In this document: positions 1 through 12,181 of the stretch, one piece after another
Layout of the letters: each line of letters begins with the position of its first letter
Position numbering within the stretch: position 1 is the stretch's first letter
DNA from: Capronia americana
Taxonomy: Eukaryota; Ascomycota; Eurotiomycetes; Chaetothyriales; Herpotrichiellaceae
Direction of reading: 5' to 3'
Length of the DNA stretch: 64,000 bases
Assembly (NCBI GenBank): GCA_016110215.1
Contig: JADWQD010000010.1
Span: forward strand, 124,001 to 188,000
Translations under genes and position numbers: made by a program
Notes under the pieces: model-generated
Database searches by the model: none
Told to the model about the DNA's origin: nothing
What the model saw: only the letters and a program-made list of their open reading frames with translations

Positions 1-1767
1 ACATACTTGCAGAACTGGGTTCTTGTCGTACAGCTTCTTAAACGCATCGTTGATTAGACTTTGGGAAAGAGCAACTACCTGTGCAAAAGAGCCTTTGTTT
101 GTGTCCAAGCCCGTGCTTAGCCGTGCTTTTTGCTCACGGGTAACGAAACCAGCATCCGTGTTGAGCTTGATCGTCATGTTGAGGCAAGTGATGCGAGTGA
201 TGCCTCCAGGCTGGGATATTAGAGGGTCACAGGACGATAGTAGTCCACGCCAACTGGCAATACTCCTGCTAGACAAGGAGTCTCGGACAGCGGAGTAAAT
301 TTGACTCACTTCTGGAAGATAGGTCGAGTCGTGTTAGCTCACATATCGCATCCGTTGATCTTGGCGCGTGCTTGTCGAGTTAATGCACAAGAGGTGTACC
401 AGTTGTCTGAAGTGTTGTGCAGACGCAGTCACCCACGACAGTTCTCGTCGTTTTCCAGGGTCACTGTGTGTGGCCGGGACGCCTAGAACAATCGAACGGA
501 TACAAGACTGGAACGGCTGGAATCTGAATGGCAATCCGAGCGGGACGACACGTGGGGGAACAAATCCCGCGATTCTCGCTTGTCAATACGCCTTTGTGAG
601 GTCGATTGACCAGCGACTGGAAGTCGCGATGTTTCACCGCCTCTAGATAGTCTGGAGGATCAGCTTCAGCCTCCAGCAGTCAGTAAGGATGCATGTAGCA
701 TGAGCAATTCAATCCGACTTGGCGAGAGAAAGGCGTTGTGATCACGAGTGCCTCATTCGACTGTCTCTGCCAGGTGCCCAGAGAGACCGCCTCAAACGAT
801 CGATTGCCATGATGATGAATGAGCTTCAGCCAGCCATGGTAATCTGCAGTCGAGCCTAGCCCTCGGCTACCAAGCGGGGTGCAGGAAGACGATTGAGGTA
901 GCTGAAAGAAGCTTCCCGTGCTGGAGCAAGAGCTACACATTTGGAAAGCACAAGATTCAGCTCATGAGTATCACCTCCACCTGTGCCTGCATCTGGAAAG
1001 TTGAGGTGCAGAAATGGAGGTAGAAGGCCAGCAAGCGTGCTGTTAGATGCGCCGAAGGATGGAAGGAGAAGCTCGCTTCGCCAGTTAGGAACAGTGTCAT
1101 GCAGGGTTAGCTGAGCGTCGAACCTACAATATCACCGTAATGCTGTGTAAATACCAGTAGACCCACCAGGCTGAAGCTCCGAAGGTCGCTTCGACTTGCA
1201 TCATTGAGCCTGGCAACCAATTCCTCCAGATCCAGACTCAATCGGAGCGTTGATAGACTGTAACTGGCCAGGCCCCGTACTACATGGCTCTATTGCGAGT
1301 CTGACTCTACGCCGATGTTCCTTCTGGGTTGAAGCATTGATATCCCGCTACTGTTGTCTTCAGTCAGGTACTGCCTATCATCGCTTCCAGGTAGTAGTGA
1401 CACACCCGGCGATAAAGTCGTCTACAATCAAAACCACCATTGCTTTCATCCTCAGTCATTTCTTTGTCTCACTAGGGCTACAATCTCGGCCAGGCAGAAG
1501 TCCCTAGCACTTTCAACTTCGCTCAGATCATCTTCACTGTCCGCTGTGCCGATCAGCACAATGTCGGAGGGCTACGGTTTCAAGGTCCTCGATGTCGCCG
1601 CACGTCCTAGAAAGACCTGCTCGTTCGTGAATATGCTTAGTGGTACAGTCATTTCAATGATGAATTCCACGGCTTGCGGCTGGTGTGCTTCAATTCTCTC
1701 GGATGTCCTCGGGCATCAAGGTAGCCCAGACTGACGAAAATCGTTCAGGCAACCAGACAAGGATATA
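1..1767. other. Left-edge region without a convincing gene
   Basis: Only short overlapping open frames occur here on both strands. None shows a family motif, consistent coding character or a coherent splice pattern. Some of the right part (about 1350-1767) may be the lost 5' portion of the lectin-like sequence that follows, but I cannot follow a reading frame through it. Confidence 0.4.
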
Positions 1768-2218
1768 ATGTCCCCCAACGAGCTTCAGACATGGTGGGTG
1801 ATTGAGGCACGCGCGGGAGGGAAGGAAGTCTTGTTATACAATAGACATGATAATCGCGCCATCGCATATGAGGGTACGGTGGTGAAGTCCCCGATGTGGT
1901 CGTGTAACAGGCCGACGCTTGCATCACTGGATCGATATCATCTCGCTAACGGGCTCGACAGGCGAAAACAAACCGATCAAGGTGACAGATGACCTCAATC
2001 TGAGAGAAGCATGGTGGACGATCGAGGAACTCAAGCAGGAGGCAAACTTGACAGTAGTGCTCATTCGTAGCGTGGCTAACCCCAAGGCCGTCTTGGACTT
2101 GGACAGTGGTAAAAAGGACAACGGAACGAGACTTTTGGCTTGGGCCCCAACATCAGTAGGCAATGGGCCAAATGAGGTATGGTACCGCAGAGAAATCAGC
2201 AAGGAGAACCAATACTGA
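1768..2218 (+). pseudogene. Ricin-B-like (beta-trefoil) lectin fragment, frame-shifted or spliced
   Basis: An ATG at 1768 opens about 35 codons, and the similarity then continues in another frame to a stop at 2218. Across both frames three tryptophan motifs of the QxW type appear in order: TWWVIE (about 1798), AWWTIE (about 2009) and EVWYRR (about 2175). The last follows AVLDLDSGKKDNGTRLLAW, which is typical of a ricin-B repeat. Such domains bind galactose-type or other sugars. The two frames could be joined by an unusually short 37-nt GT-AG intron (1874-1910), whose length fits the phase change; otherwise this is a frameshifted relic. No signal peptide is visible and the N-terminus looks incomplete. 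It lies just downstream of the TcA-like gene. The lectin family call is an inference from motif spacing. Confidence 0.42.
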
Positions 2219-2422
2219 TACATAACACGCATTGATGGAATTGGAGCTTGTGGTAGAAATATCTATACTTTGCAACCAACCATGAAGCACAGATAGACAA
2301 GCTCAATCAGATTCGCATTCGACTTGGTAGTTGCCGCTATGACCCTTGCTGGAAGCTCATAACCAGCAGATCGCGAATACCTCGCTCGATATCTGTGGTC
2401 TCAGGATTGTAACAGCAAATCA

Positions 2423-5400
2423 TCAGCCGAGATGGTACTCAAGCACAACATATGCCAGACGACCAGCTTTGGGATCAGCATTACCGAAGTCGACCGCATA
2501 TGATAGTGATGCAGTTTCTTCAGCCAAGAGCAGCGCTGGTTTCGGCTCGGATGACTCCGACCGAGTTGCATCAGTTGTCGTTGTGCCTGAAGTATCGACT
2601 GTTGTATCACCTATCGTATCCCTTGTCGTATCCTTGCGATTCTGAGTATTGTCCGGCCACCGGAACACAGCCATATTCTGATCGACCCCTTCAGTGCTGA
2701 CCTCTTCTGTCTCCGTCGCCGCTTTTGTCGTGTCCTCGGGATAAGTTCCTGGAACCAGGACGATTCGCTTTGGATCGTCCACACCCTTAGGGCCGGGCAG
2801 GATCGACAGAGACGTTGGTTTTGCTCCTTCAAAGGAAACGTGGAAAGACACGGCTGTTACCGTCAGCTTCTTTTGCGACCTCAGGAAATAGGGCAACCGG
2901 TCCCGGAAGCGAGATATTGTGACAGTCCTCTTCAGTTTTGGGTGATTCGCAGGCGTCTCTGTGGCGAAAGGATACCAGGCATCGGGGTAGTCGCTGCGAA
3001 TGCTGATCAGCATGTGAAGTCCAAACACCTTCGAGAGATCTCCGGCCTGTTTCAAATGGGCTTGCATTTCAGCGTCCACGGCAGTCAGAAATCCCGGCAT
3101 GCTGGACCTCTTGGAAGTATAACGGAGGTGAAGCACCACATCACTGATAGTACTGTAGTCGAACTGCCGAAATTTGGAAGGCAGTTGCAGCTTCCATTTG
3201 CTAATAGCGCCAGCCCCTTCGAAAGGTTGATAGTCGCTGCCTCGAAAGTCGAGCTCAAAGACTCCACTGTCCGCCTGACCACTACTGATTGCAATGTCCA
3301 TGATCGGAAGTTTGAGTGATTCATCGCTAAAACGGGTATCCTTTGGATCCGGTTCGTTGGGGGCTGCCGCCGACTTCCGCCTGTATTTCCCTTCAGCCAG
3401 ATCTGTTGAAAGCCGTTGTGTATGGCTGGTCAGCGTGAGAGTGGCGTTGGCGCTGGTATACGGTCCTGCGATGCAGTGTAGGGACAGTGCGACGGTCTTG
3501 ATTCGGCGACGATAGTGCCCTGGGAAGTCCAGATCGAAGAGTGCTTCTGGCACCTCGAAGTCTGCCACGCCCTCTCGACGAAGCCGAAGTAGTTGAGATG
3601 CCGAGATACTCCTCAACGAGATATCCTTCGAGATCTCAAAATCGTGGTAGCGGCCTTCAACGTAGGCCAATTCCATGCGTTTCAGTGCAAACCACAGATG
3701 TTCTCCAGCATCGATACCTTGCCGACCCCCGTCCCAGTACCCGGCGGCACTAATGAACGACTGTTTGTTGCTGTCATCAGCCTCGAACTTGAAAGCGGTC
3801 TCTGCCTTCCTGGCTAGTTGCATGGTCAGGTCATATATCTGGTACAAAAGTGTGCGCGTGGAAGTTTCCAGCCAGCCATAGAGCTCCGGGCGGGTAAACT
3901 TTGTCCGGAGAAATTCCTCGGCTTCAGCAGCATTGTCTGCCTGTTTCTTCTGAGCCCGAATATCTTGATCTATGACGGCAATGTGCGCCATTTGCATCTC
4001 GATCTGCTTGTCGATAGCTTTGATCTCGCGACCAGCCAGGTTGATCTGGAGGCGACGTTCCTGTAGCTGCCTTGTGAACTGCGCCATTCTGGCACCTCGT
4101 TGACTGACTTCCATCGCCATGCCGGCGTCTGCCCGTAGTCTAGATGCTTCATATTGAAAGATTTCGCTTAGGCTAGGCATCTGTGTGGAGACTCCGATGC
4201 CGCCGGGTTGCACATTTAGACACGGCATTGGGATTTTGGACATGATGGCTGCCCAGAAGTCTTGGTTGATGGCCAGTCCACTCAGGTAATGAGAGTAATC
4301 CGCACTTTCCAGCTCAGTCAGCTCATGCCCGGTGAGTCTCATCTCGTCTTTTGAGGGCTCAGGGATGTTGAGGTTTATCTCTTCGAAATCAGACCCCGGA
4401 GCAGGAGGTTTTTGCTTGTCCCCAGTCAAGTCAGAATAGAACTGTAGCCTGGTCACGGCAGATTTGCGAGCTTCTTGCAGATGTTCAATGCCCTTGTCCG
4501 CCTCCTTTTTCTGCTTGGTTTTCATATCGATGAGGAATGTTTGAAGGTTGGAGTCATGTCTTGCTCGTAGCAGCTGAAATCCTTCACCCTCACGCTTCTC
4601 GATGATGGTCAAGAAGGAAGCAGCCGCCTGCTTCAGCTCTGCACAAAGTTCTTGTGCCTTTTGCATTAGATACATAAAACGTTGTCTTGGCAGCTCCGCG
4701 TTGAAGCCGCTCAGCACGGCACCTAGGTCAGCATTCCCAGCCAAAGCTTTCACAATGGCTCCTGGATCGATAGGTGGGTCAAAGAGACGCAGCTTTCGAG
4801 GCTTGCCATCAATGTCCAAGCAGCTGCGGATCTTGTCCAGGCGGTCATTGACCAAGGCACGTAAGGCAGAGAATTCCGGGTTGGATTGAACCCCAAAATA
4901 TCGTGTCTTCGCCCATCCTGGTAGCGAACTAGCTTCCTTATCCCCGGTTTTTGCTGGAAGGGTGTAGGGAAACGTGAGCTGAAAATCAACTGAAGCATTC
5001 GCAAAGTTGTCGAACAAAGTGTCGAGCTCGTTGTAACTCTTGAACTTAGGCTGACCCACGCGAGGGATCTTTTGTGGGGCTGGGCCAAGTACATGCGATG
5101 CTTCAACATATCTCTGGATGGCCAAGGGTATCGCCTCCAACGATGGCTGTCGAAAGTATTTGTCGCCACTCGCAATCAACAGCTCCGTATACTTCATAGC
5201 AAAGCGCTTCATATACGCTAGTGGTCTTCCGCGGGCAACGACATGTGGCATGAAAGGCCGTGTCTCCCATTGTAAGAAAAAAAATGATTTTTCCTCGCTG
5301 GTTCCGGAAGTCGGAGTCAACCCATCCAGAAGTGCATCCATAGTTCCAGCCTCTCTGGTTCGTTGATCTCGAAATGGAGGAAAGCGCCATCCGTCCTGTC

Positions 5401-8400
5401 CTTTCTGATTCAATGTGGGATCGAACACGAGACGGGCGTATTTGATTGCCAGGTCGAATTGTTGCAAAGAAAACAGTCGTTCCACAATCAGAGAAACAAG
5501 ATGGAAGCCGAGTTCCCAATTGTAAATTGCGAAAGGGGTAGAGTTTTCGTAGCAGTAGAGAAGGTTGTAAAAGAGGCCGAAAGCGTGCTTAAAGACTCGT
5601 GCGTCACGATTCGACGTAGATGCATTCGCAATGCTTGAGACAACGGCCATCTCATCCATCAGCTTGAAAATGCTGCTCAGTCCATCGCCCTCGGTTACGG
5701 CATGTCGGAGATCATTGCCCAGGGGGTTGTGCAAGGTGGTGGACCACTGATCGTCGTGTGGCGTGACCCTCCAGTCGGACTCCGTGCTGTTCGCGAATTC
5801 GGGTAGCGTGAACCAGGTCTCGTTGCCCAGCTCCCCTTTCACGGGAATATCTGCACAAAGTCCCAACGTCTTTTGGACAAACTTGGTATTGTTCGCGGCA
5901 TTCTGCCAGCGTAGAGCGCTGTCGAGCGTCCAGGTGATGTTGCCATCCTTGGCGTCGGTGAAACGTGCAGGCTTCGAAAGGTACGGCCATCCCTTTTGTG
6001 CCACAGGATCGGAGTATTTGGTCCTAGCAGCATTACGTACCCCGTCCTTCAATGTGACTGCAAGCCTACCGAAGCTCGTTGCTGGCCCATTGCTTAGTAT
6101 ACTTGCATTGTTGTCGGGATCAATCTTCAGGAGTCGAGATCCTTGGAGCTCGAACCTGCCGACAAGCACCGTAGATGGACTTGCCTTCTCATCCTTCCCG
6201 GGAGTGGTATTGAAGACGTACACCGAGAAGCTTGATTGTGATTTTGCATTTGATTCAACTAAGAATCGAAAGGCCGAGATGTCCTGATTGATGTTCGCCT
6301 GATTGGAAAGTCTTATGGACTCATGAGCCTGTACAGGTGGAAGCCAGCTGTCTTCCAAGTACTCGGACCAGGACATTTTGATCTCACTTCAAAACGTCAG
6401 CATCTTTGTGTTGCGAGGCTCACTTCAGAAAAGTACTTACATTTTGGTCTCTGATTGTGGGCCGGTACTGCTGATGCTGGCTGATAAGCCGCCCGTCTGT
6501 GACACGGAGACAGGCGTGGTTGAATTCTTCTTTGGTATCACTTTCATCATGATCTGAGGTAGGAAAATCAACAACCTGTTCTTCCACTTGGCCGGTACCA
6601 TATATGTGCCTGTTTCGGGGAGCGATTCACCCGCCGCGTCTGTGTCGTGAACCTGGATGTCCAACGGTATCTTCTGCCAGGGAATCCAATCGGCAGTCGG
6701 CAATGCACCTTGGGTCTTGTAACTCATTGAGCGATAGTAAAACTGGAATGGCGCGTTTCTTGTGCGAGCGAAAAAATAGAAGTCGCCTTCAGACGGTGAG
6801 CCTCGTGGAGCTGCAGTGCTTTTCTCGGCCAGCGGTTCCCAGAGGAACGATTCGATCCTTAGATTGGCAATCTCATCGATTGCGTATACGTACGAACGGA
6901 TCATCTTTGCAATGGTCTTGTCATCCAGGTTGGTTTGCATGATGGAGGTCTCTATCACCTTAAAAACCTCGGTCTTGTTGTCGCGCAGGGAGGGATCAAT
7001 CCAATTTTCTGGGTATAAGAATACCTTGCGGTTTGCCTCCCACAGAGTGTGTTTCTGCATCCATGACCAGCGCGTACCATCAATAATGCCGGGGTCAACG
7101 CCGGCCTCTAGACCTAGGAGACATCTTTGCACAAACAACTGGACGGTAGAAATGGCCTGCTTGATCCTGGAAGTCTCCAGACACGCCCCCATCTGGACAT
7201 CAATGAGAAAATATTCGAAGAGTCCGTCCGCGTCGTTGACTTCTGGCTTTTCCCTGAAGAAGGGGTGTTGCAGCAGATATGCGACAAGGGCTCTTCGCCG
7301 TTGCACTCGAAGCTGATCCTCAACGTTGCGCACTGTGTTCACACGCCCCTTGCCCAATTGTGCCGATTTCATCAACTGGACAAGACGAGTCGTCGCTGGG
7401 ACAGAGTCTCCTGAAGAGGAGCCATTAGTTACCGTCCCGGCCTTGGGTAAGGCAAATCTGAGAAGAGGTTCGATAGCTTCAATCCCGAGGTCTAGGCGTT
7501 TCAGTAGGGCCATCTGCAAACTGATCCTTTCGAGCACTTCTTTTTCCAACAAAGCCTCTTTCAGTTCTGAAGAATCCAGTTTCAGATCCGGGAAGTTTGC
7601 ACGCAGCAGAGCTTTGAAGAGTCCGGGTGACAGCGATGCGACACGGTCCAATTCGTCGAGCAATCTAATACCAGGTTGGGCTTGTTGAGACACCCAAAGA
7701 TGAAATTTGCTGAAGTCGAATTTTGGCGCAACACGTTGGAAATTCTTGCGAATTTTATCGTAAGCCTGGGCCGTCTCGAATTCAGTACCTTCCCAGTCCA
7801 TCCGGTCGGGCCCATATAAGACACCCATGTCTTCCAGAGAGAGCTTGTTCTGATTGCTGATTTGCACAAATCGGTCCAACTGTTGTAATGCGCTCTCTAT
7901 GATGCTTACGGACCTCTGGTCCATAACAGCAAAGGTGACAATTTGTGCTTGCTGGAAATCCTTAACACTGATCTTCAAGGGTGTTGGCTTATCATTGGAT
8001 GATATCCACGTAAGAATGTCTTTCGCCAAGGTCTTCTCTCCTTTGTCTCTCGTCGAGGACTTTCCGGACGGAGATTTCACCACATCGTAGCTTCGGGTCC
8101 CTATTGTCAGCTTGCCCTCCCACCCATCACTTGGCAGAACCTCGATATCGCATTGCTCGTTGCAGATGACGAAGCCGCTTCCAGTTGGCAGGTCAAAACT
8201 CCTGCTATGATCAGGTCTTGCTTCTGCGGACTCTGCATTATCAATCTTGACGCGCAGCAATTCTTCCAAGATTACCGTAAGGATTGGTTTGTCCGTGGAA
8301 GACTCTGTGATCTCATTCGTGAGGAATTTCAAGACCGCCATATCTGCCTTCGGCAGGATAGACGCAACAGACTCTTCGACTGTATGGGATAAAGTCCTCC

Positions 8401-11077
8401 GGAGTGTGCCTTGGGAGGCCGCAGTCGTGGCGCTTTGCTTAAGCTGAACATATGCCTTCACCATTTGACCAATGAAACTATGCATCTTGTCCAAGAGTGC
8501 TAGCGATGGCTTGAGGACCTGGTCCGGAAGTGCTTTCGCCCCACTGATCGTCGTGTGGTCCCAACCGGCCGCTTTCAAATCCTGCCATTCTCTCCACGCA
8601 TCTAGCAACTTTCGAGGGCTATCATCAGGGCCTCCCTTGGGACTGAGAACCTCGAAGAGTGGTCGTAACTGGGGTATCGTGACTCCAAAGAGCTTGGCCA
8701 AGCTTTGCTCACGGTTGTAGATGAAGATGGTGTTTCTGTTGAGGTCTAACCCCGAATTCAAGTTTTGCATTGCTCGAATGAAGATAAAGTCATCGTAGGT
8801 CATCTGAATGGTGGCTAAAAACAGGGCAAGAAATCGATTTTGCTCTTCCACTGACACTTTTGGAGGATTGGCAGTGTTGCTGGAGGCGGCATTCTCATAC
8901 ACCCGGAGCTCTTGGATGTAGCTTCCGCCTGGGTTCCATAGCGCGATGATCTGTTTTGGTGACCAAGTGGTAGCCTTGACCAACTCTTTCACAGCGGCCA
9001 ACTGCTGAATGGTTTCCGGTTGAATAGCTATCCTCTCCTGGGTAATGTCCTTGACTCCTGAATTGCTGCCAGTCTGACCATTCTTGAGTATTCCGAAGGC
9101 GCTCAGAGCGTCGTCTACATCAATAATCGACCACGATAAGCGCTGCCAGATACGTACGAACTGACCCAGTCTGTGGCAACTTTGTATGCCGTCATCGCCA
9201 GTAAGTGGGCCCCCTTTTTGGCCACGAAGACGGAATTTTTCAAGCTGGGTAGGCACGTTTTTCGTCTCGTTATATTGCACGCTTTCAGGCAGGAGGGCTA
9301 TTGTGAGGCAGCCATTCAAATAGCGTGTCTTTAGAATGTCGCACAGCGTGACGAAGTCGATCTCCAGCCGCGGAAGAAGTTGCTTTTTGATACAGACGAG
9401 CCCTTTGTCTCCACTTTCGTCCAGGATTAACGTCGCATCCGACCCATCGTAGCCCCAATAATCCGATAGAGGAAGAGGTTTCCCACCATACAAGGCGGCA
9501 TCGGCAACCTTTGAGTCGGTTGCAAGTAGGCTGAAGATGCCCTTGCCTGTCAACGCCAGGAAGTCTTGATTTGACAGCTCCAGCACATCGGCGGATTGTG
9601 CACGGTACAGTGTTCCTTCAAGCACATCATCGTGCTTTCCAACTGTGACTGATGCAACGCCTTGTATGATGGGCCAAAATGCTGCACGTACCTCCGCTAG
9701 CGTGTGACCACACGCAGCAACGTAACGCTGCAGGGATACGCGGCTATAATCAAATGGAAAGACGCTCGATGGAAATACCTTCTTTCTGACATAGTCATCG
9801 TAGACTGAGATCTGGGTATTTTGTGCAATTTCTGAGCCTCGACTGCCCGGTATGTCGTCATCAGCATTGAACGGCAAGATGTCTAATTTGGTCCCATTTG
9901 CAGGGTTCTTATTGAGGTACGCGATAGTCGACTCCATGACTTCATTGGCAAGATCAAGATAGGGTACGATGTCGTTCGTGTTGTGGCAGGACAATCGCAA
10001 GCCACCGATATCTGGACGGCGCTGGAATAAGCGTTCAAGCAAGGTGAAGCTCGCGCCACTGGTAGGTTTGACGACTGCTACCTTGAGCATTCGTAGTAGA
10101 TCTACAAGGTAGGCCGCCGGGCTCGTGGCTGAACAGCATTCTTCGCAGGCCATTTCATCGAGGTCGCCAAACCAGTCCGCCATTGTCTCTTGCCGTATAG
10201 GCTTTCTTGATTCTCCCAACTTGGTCCCGTCCACGTCTCTCTGTGTGGCTGGGGGCTGGTCGACCTTTTTCGAAGGGATACCAGTGAAAATCTGGTTCAC
10301 TCTCTCGCCTTGGAGCATAGTCATCCAAGCTTGTTCTGTCTGGATCTGCACTGCCCTGGCCTTACTATGGATCGTTGCTGCTCGGCTCTCTTCAAGCTTG
10401 TTCGATATCATTCGAGATCTGAAATAGTCCCAAGGAACATAGGCTACCTTATCCGGAGAGTTGTAACCTTGACTGAGTAGAATCTGTAGCTCGATGGCGT
10501 CTTGAGTGATTAGGCTGAGGCTTTGTAACATGCGGAGGAAACGGAATACAACTTCCTTCTGTTTTGGATCGGACTCTTTGAAGGCATTTTCGATCGTTGT
10601 GGAGAAAGTGTCAATTGAGTTACTGAGAAAATCCAGCTGCTCCGTTCTCAACAGTGCGACAAGGTCTGAACGTAGCTCGGCTGGAAATTCCAGTATATGG
10701 TCTTCAACCAGATTTGCGGTCACGAACGCGGGAAAGCGTTTGAAAAGAGCGGCGGCTGTGTCCCGCATGTCACTATGTGTCGACCAGGTTTGGTAATAAT
10801 ACTGGATCATCTCGAGGATGGAATGAGCCTTGCCATCCAAGACAACATCTTGAATAATGCTTGGTGGTACCTCCGTCTTCTCAGACAGGTCTGCGAATAA
10901 GGAGAGGGCATCTTTCGCCCCAACTGAGAGGTTGCTGTTCTGGTCGATGTACCCTTGGATGTCTGTGCGAGTCACTTTCGCATTGGTGGTGCCTAGCTCT
11001 ATATTTGGCCTCGGATCCAGGTGGTGGTATGCACATACGCGTTCAAAGGCTTCTGCCAGAGAAGTCTCGGTCCCCAT
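2423..11077 (-). CDS. TcA-like insecticidal toxin complex component (channel/receptor-binding subunit)
   Basis: The predicted protein is about 2866 aa, in two exons: 11077-6441 and 6386-2423. The 54-nt intron (6440-6387) has a GTAAGT donor and a GCTGAC branch site, and it keeps phase. Near residue 300 is a VRP1-type block (DWFGDLDEMACEECC, SPAAYLVDLL, then RRPDIGGLRLSCHNTN). A neuraminidase-like region starts near 1348 (NRKVFLYPENW) and runs across the intron. Around 2450-2530 is the TcB-binding domain (PEALFDLDFPGHYRRRIK, then IAGPYTSANATL). Bacterial TcA proteins of about 2500 aa pentamerise into a syringe-like channel that delivers the TcC effector. Bacterial homologues usually end near the LHLRYT motif, but here about 230 further residues follow, including an acidic Thr/Asp-rich stretch. 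The ATG at 11077 is the first in frame and gives no signal peptide. The gene is divergent from the TcB-TcC gene. Function in the fungus is inferred from the family only. Confidence 0.93.
6387..6440 (-). other. Spliceosomal intron inside the TcA-like gene
   Basis: Read on the minus strand, the donor is GTAAGT, a GCTGAC branch site lies near the 3' end, and the acceptor is AAG. The intron is 54 nt. It falls after two bases of a codon, and removing it restores the neuraminidase-like domain across the junction. Without splicing, the upstream reading frame ends at the TAA inside the donor (6439-6437). Confidence 0.88.
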
Positions 11078-12181
11078 GGCACATATAGATGTATCCGGTA
11101 TGGTTTTGAGGTCTTGGACTTTGACGACGCCAGAGCTTTTGAGCTTTCAACGTCCAGTGCCGTTGGTTCGTTGCCCCATTAGTACCTGGGTTGCTCGACG
11201 CGGAGTGGCTCAAATTGCAGCTAGTTGATAATGTTGGGAAGTACCATTTAGCCAATCTCGAGTTCTTCCAGAGAGCAGGTTGATGTTATTCGCATCTAGG
11301 TACCCGGGTCCGTGTCGAAATGGATGTTGTCCACAAGTTGATGGACAAATGCCTTTGTCAACAACCAAACTTCTGCAAGGCGGCAAGACTATGGTCGTAG
11401 GAACGGGACGCCATTCCATAAGCTGGGTCAAGATGAACATCGTGGTGATCATCAAAAACTGTATTGTATCGTATTGTCATGCTGAAATCCCGTGTAAAGT
11501 TGCCAACAATCCGATGTCGGTACCAGCGGATGCATTTGCATGTGGCGCTTGGCGAGACTGGTCGAAAACGCATCTTCGGTACCAGGAAAGGCGATCGCGC
11601 AAAGGCGACATGCTCCATGCCTTGCTTTGATGTCTTGGTTTGTCCACTTCTGGCAGCTACTTGGCCAGCTGGCTAATAGGTATGGGGCAAGGTGCCGAGC
11701 CAGCGCCGCCAGAGTTCTCAATGGACAGAATGAAAGCAAGTCGCGGAGAAGAGGTTGAAGATGCTGCTTGTGGCGGAGGATGGTGACGCCCGCGACTTCG
11801 TTCCCAATTCTACGCACGACGGCATCAGTGAATCTGGGGTCGAGGAAAATCTCGTGGCTGGCTGAATTACAGTCCAGAGCTTGATAGCGTCCGAAGCCAA
11901 TCCAGTTCATACAGCAGACTAGAGACGCAGTGTAGTAAGTATCAGCGGAGATGATGCGAATTCTGCAGAGCACGGTTCACCTCTGTTACTACCCTAATGA
12001 GCCTTTCATGACTGCAAGCGGCGCTGCTTCAGTCTCTTCAAAATCTTGCCGGGGTCAATCTCGGACCCTCGGTCACGCTCTTGTCTGTTCCAGTCGGCAT
12101 CCACCCTCATCGATGGACAGTAGAATGGCTCCCAAACCAGGTGACACATAACGTTCCCGTAGGTGAGCGGGACGTGTAACC
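11078..12181. promoter_or_regulatory. Divergent intergenic region between the TcA-like and TcB-TcC genes
   Basis: About 1.1 kb separates the two start codons, which face away from each other. The region should hold both promoters. Short open frames occur on both strands, the longest being about 170 codons on the minus strand, but none has a recognisable motif. I could not pick out a convincing TATA box or a shared operator by eye. The promoter role is inferred from gene orientation. Confidence 0.55.

Noticed and set aside
7114..7869. Several frames on both strands inside the TcA gene.
   Set aside because: They are shadows in other frames of a long, clearly homologous coding region.
2423..11077. 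Two separate TcA-like genes (2423-6376 and 6437-11077).
   Set aside because: The break falls inside one domain. A consensus 54-nt intron joins the frames in phase, and the second start codon is an internal methionine.
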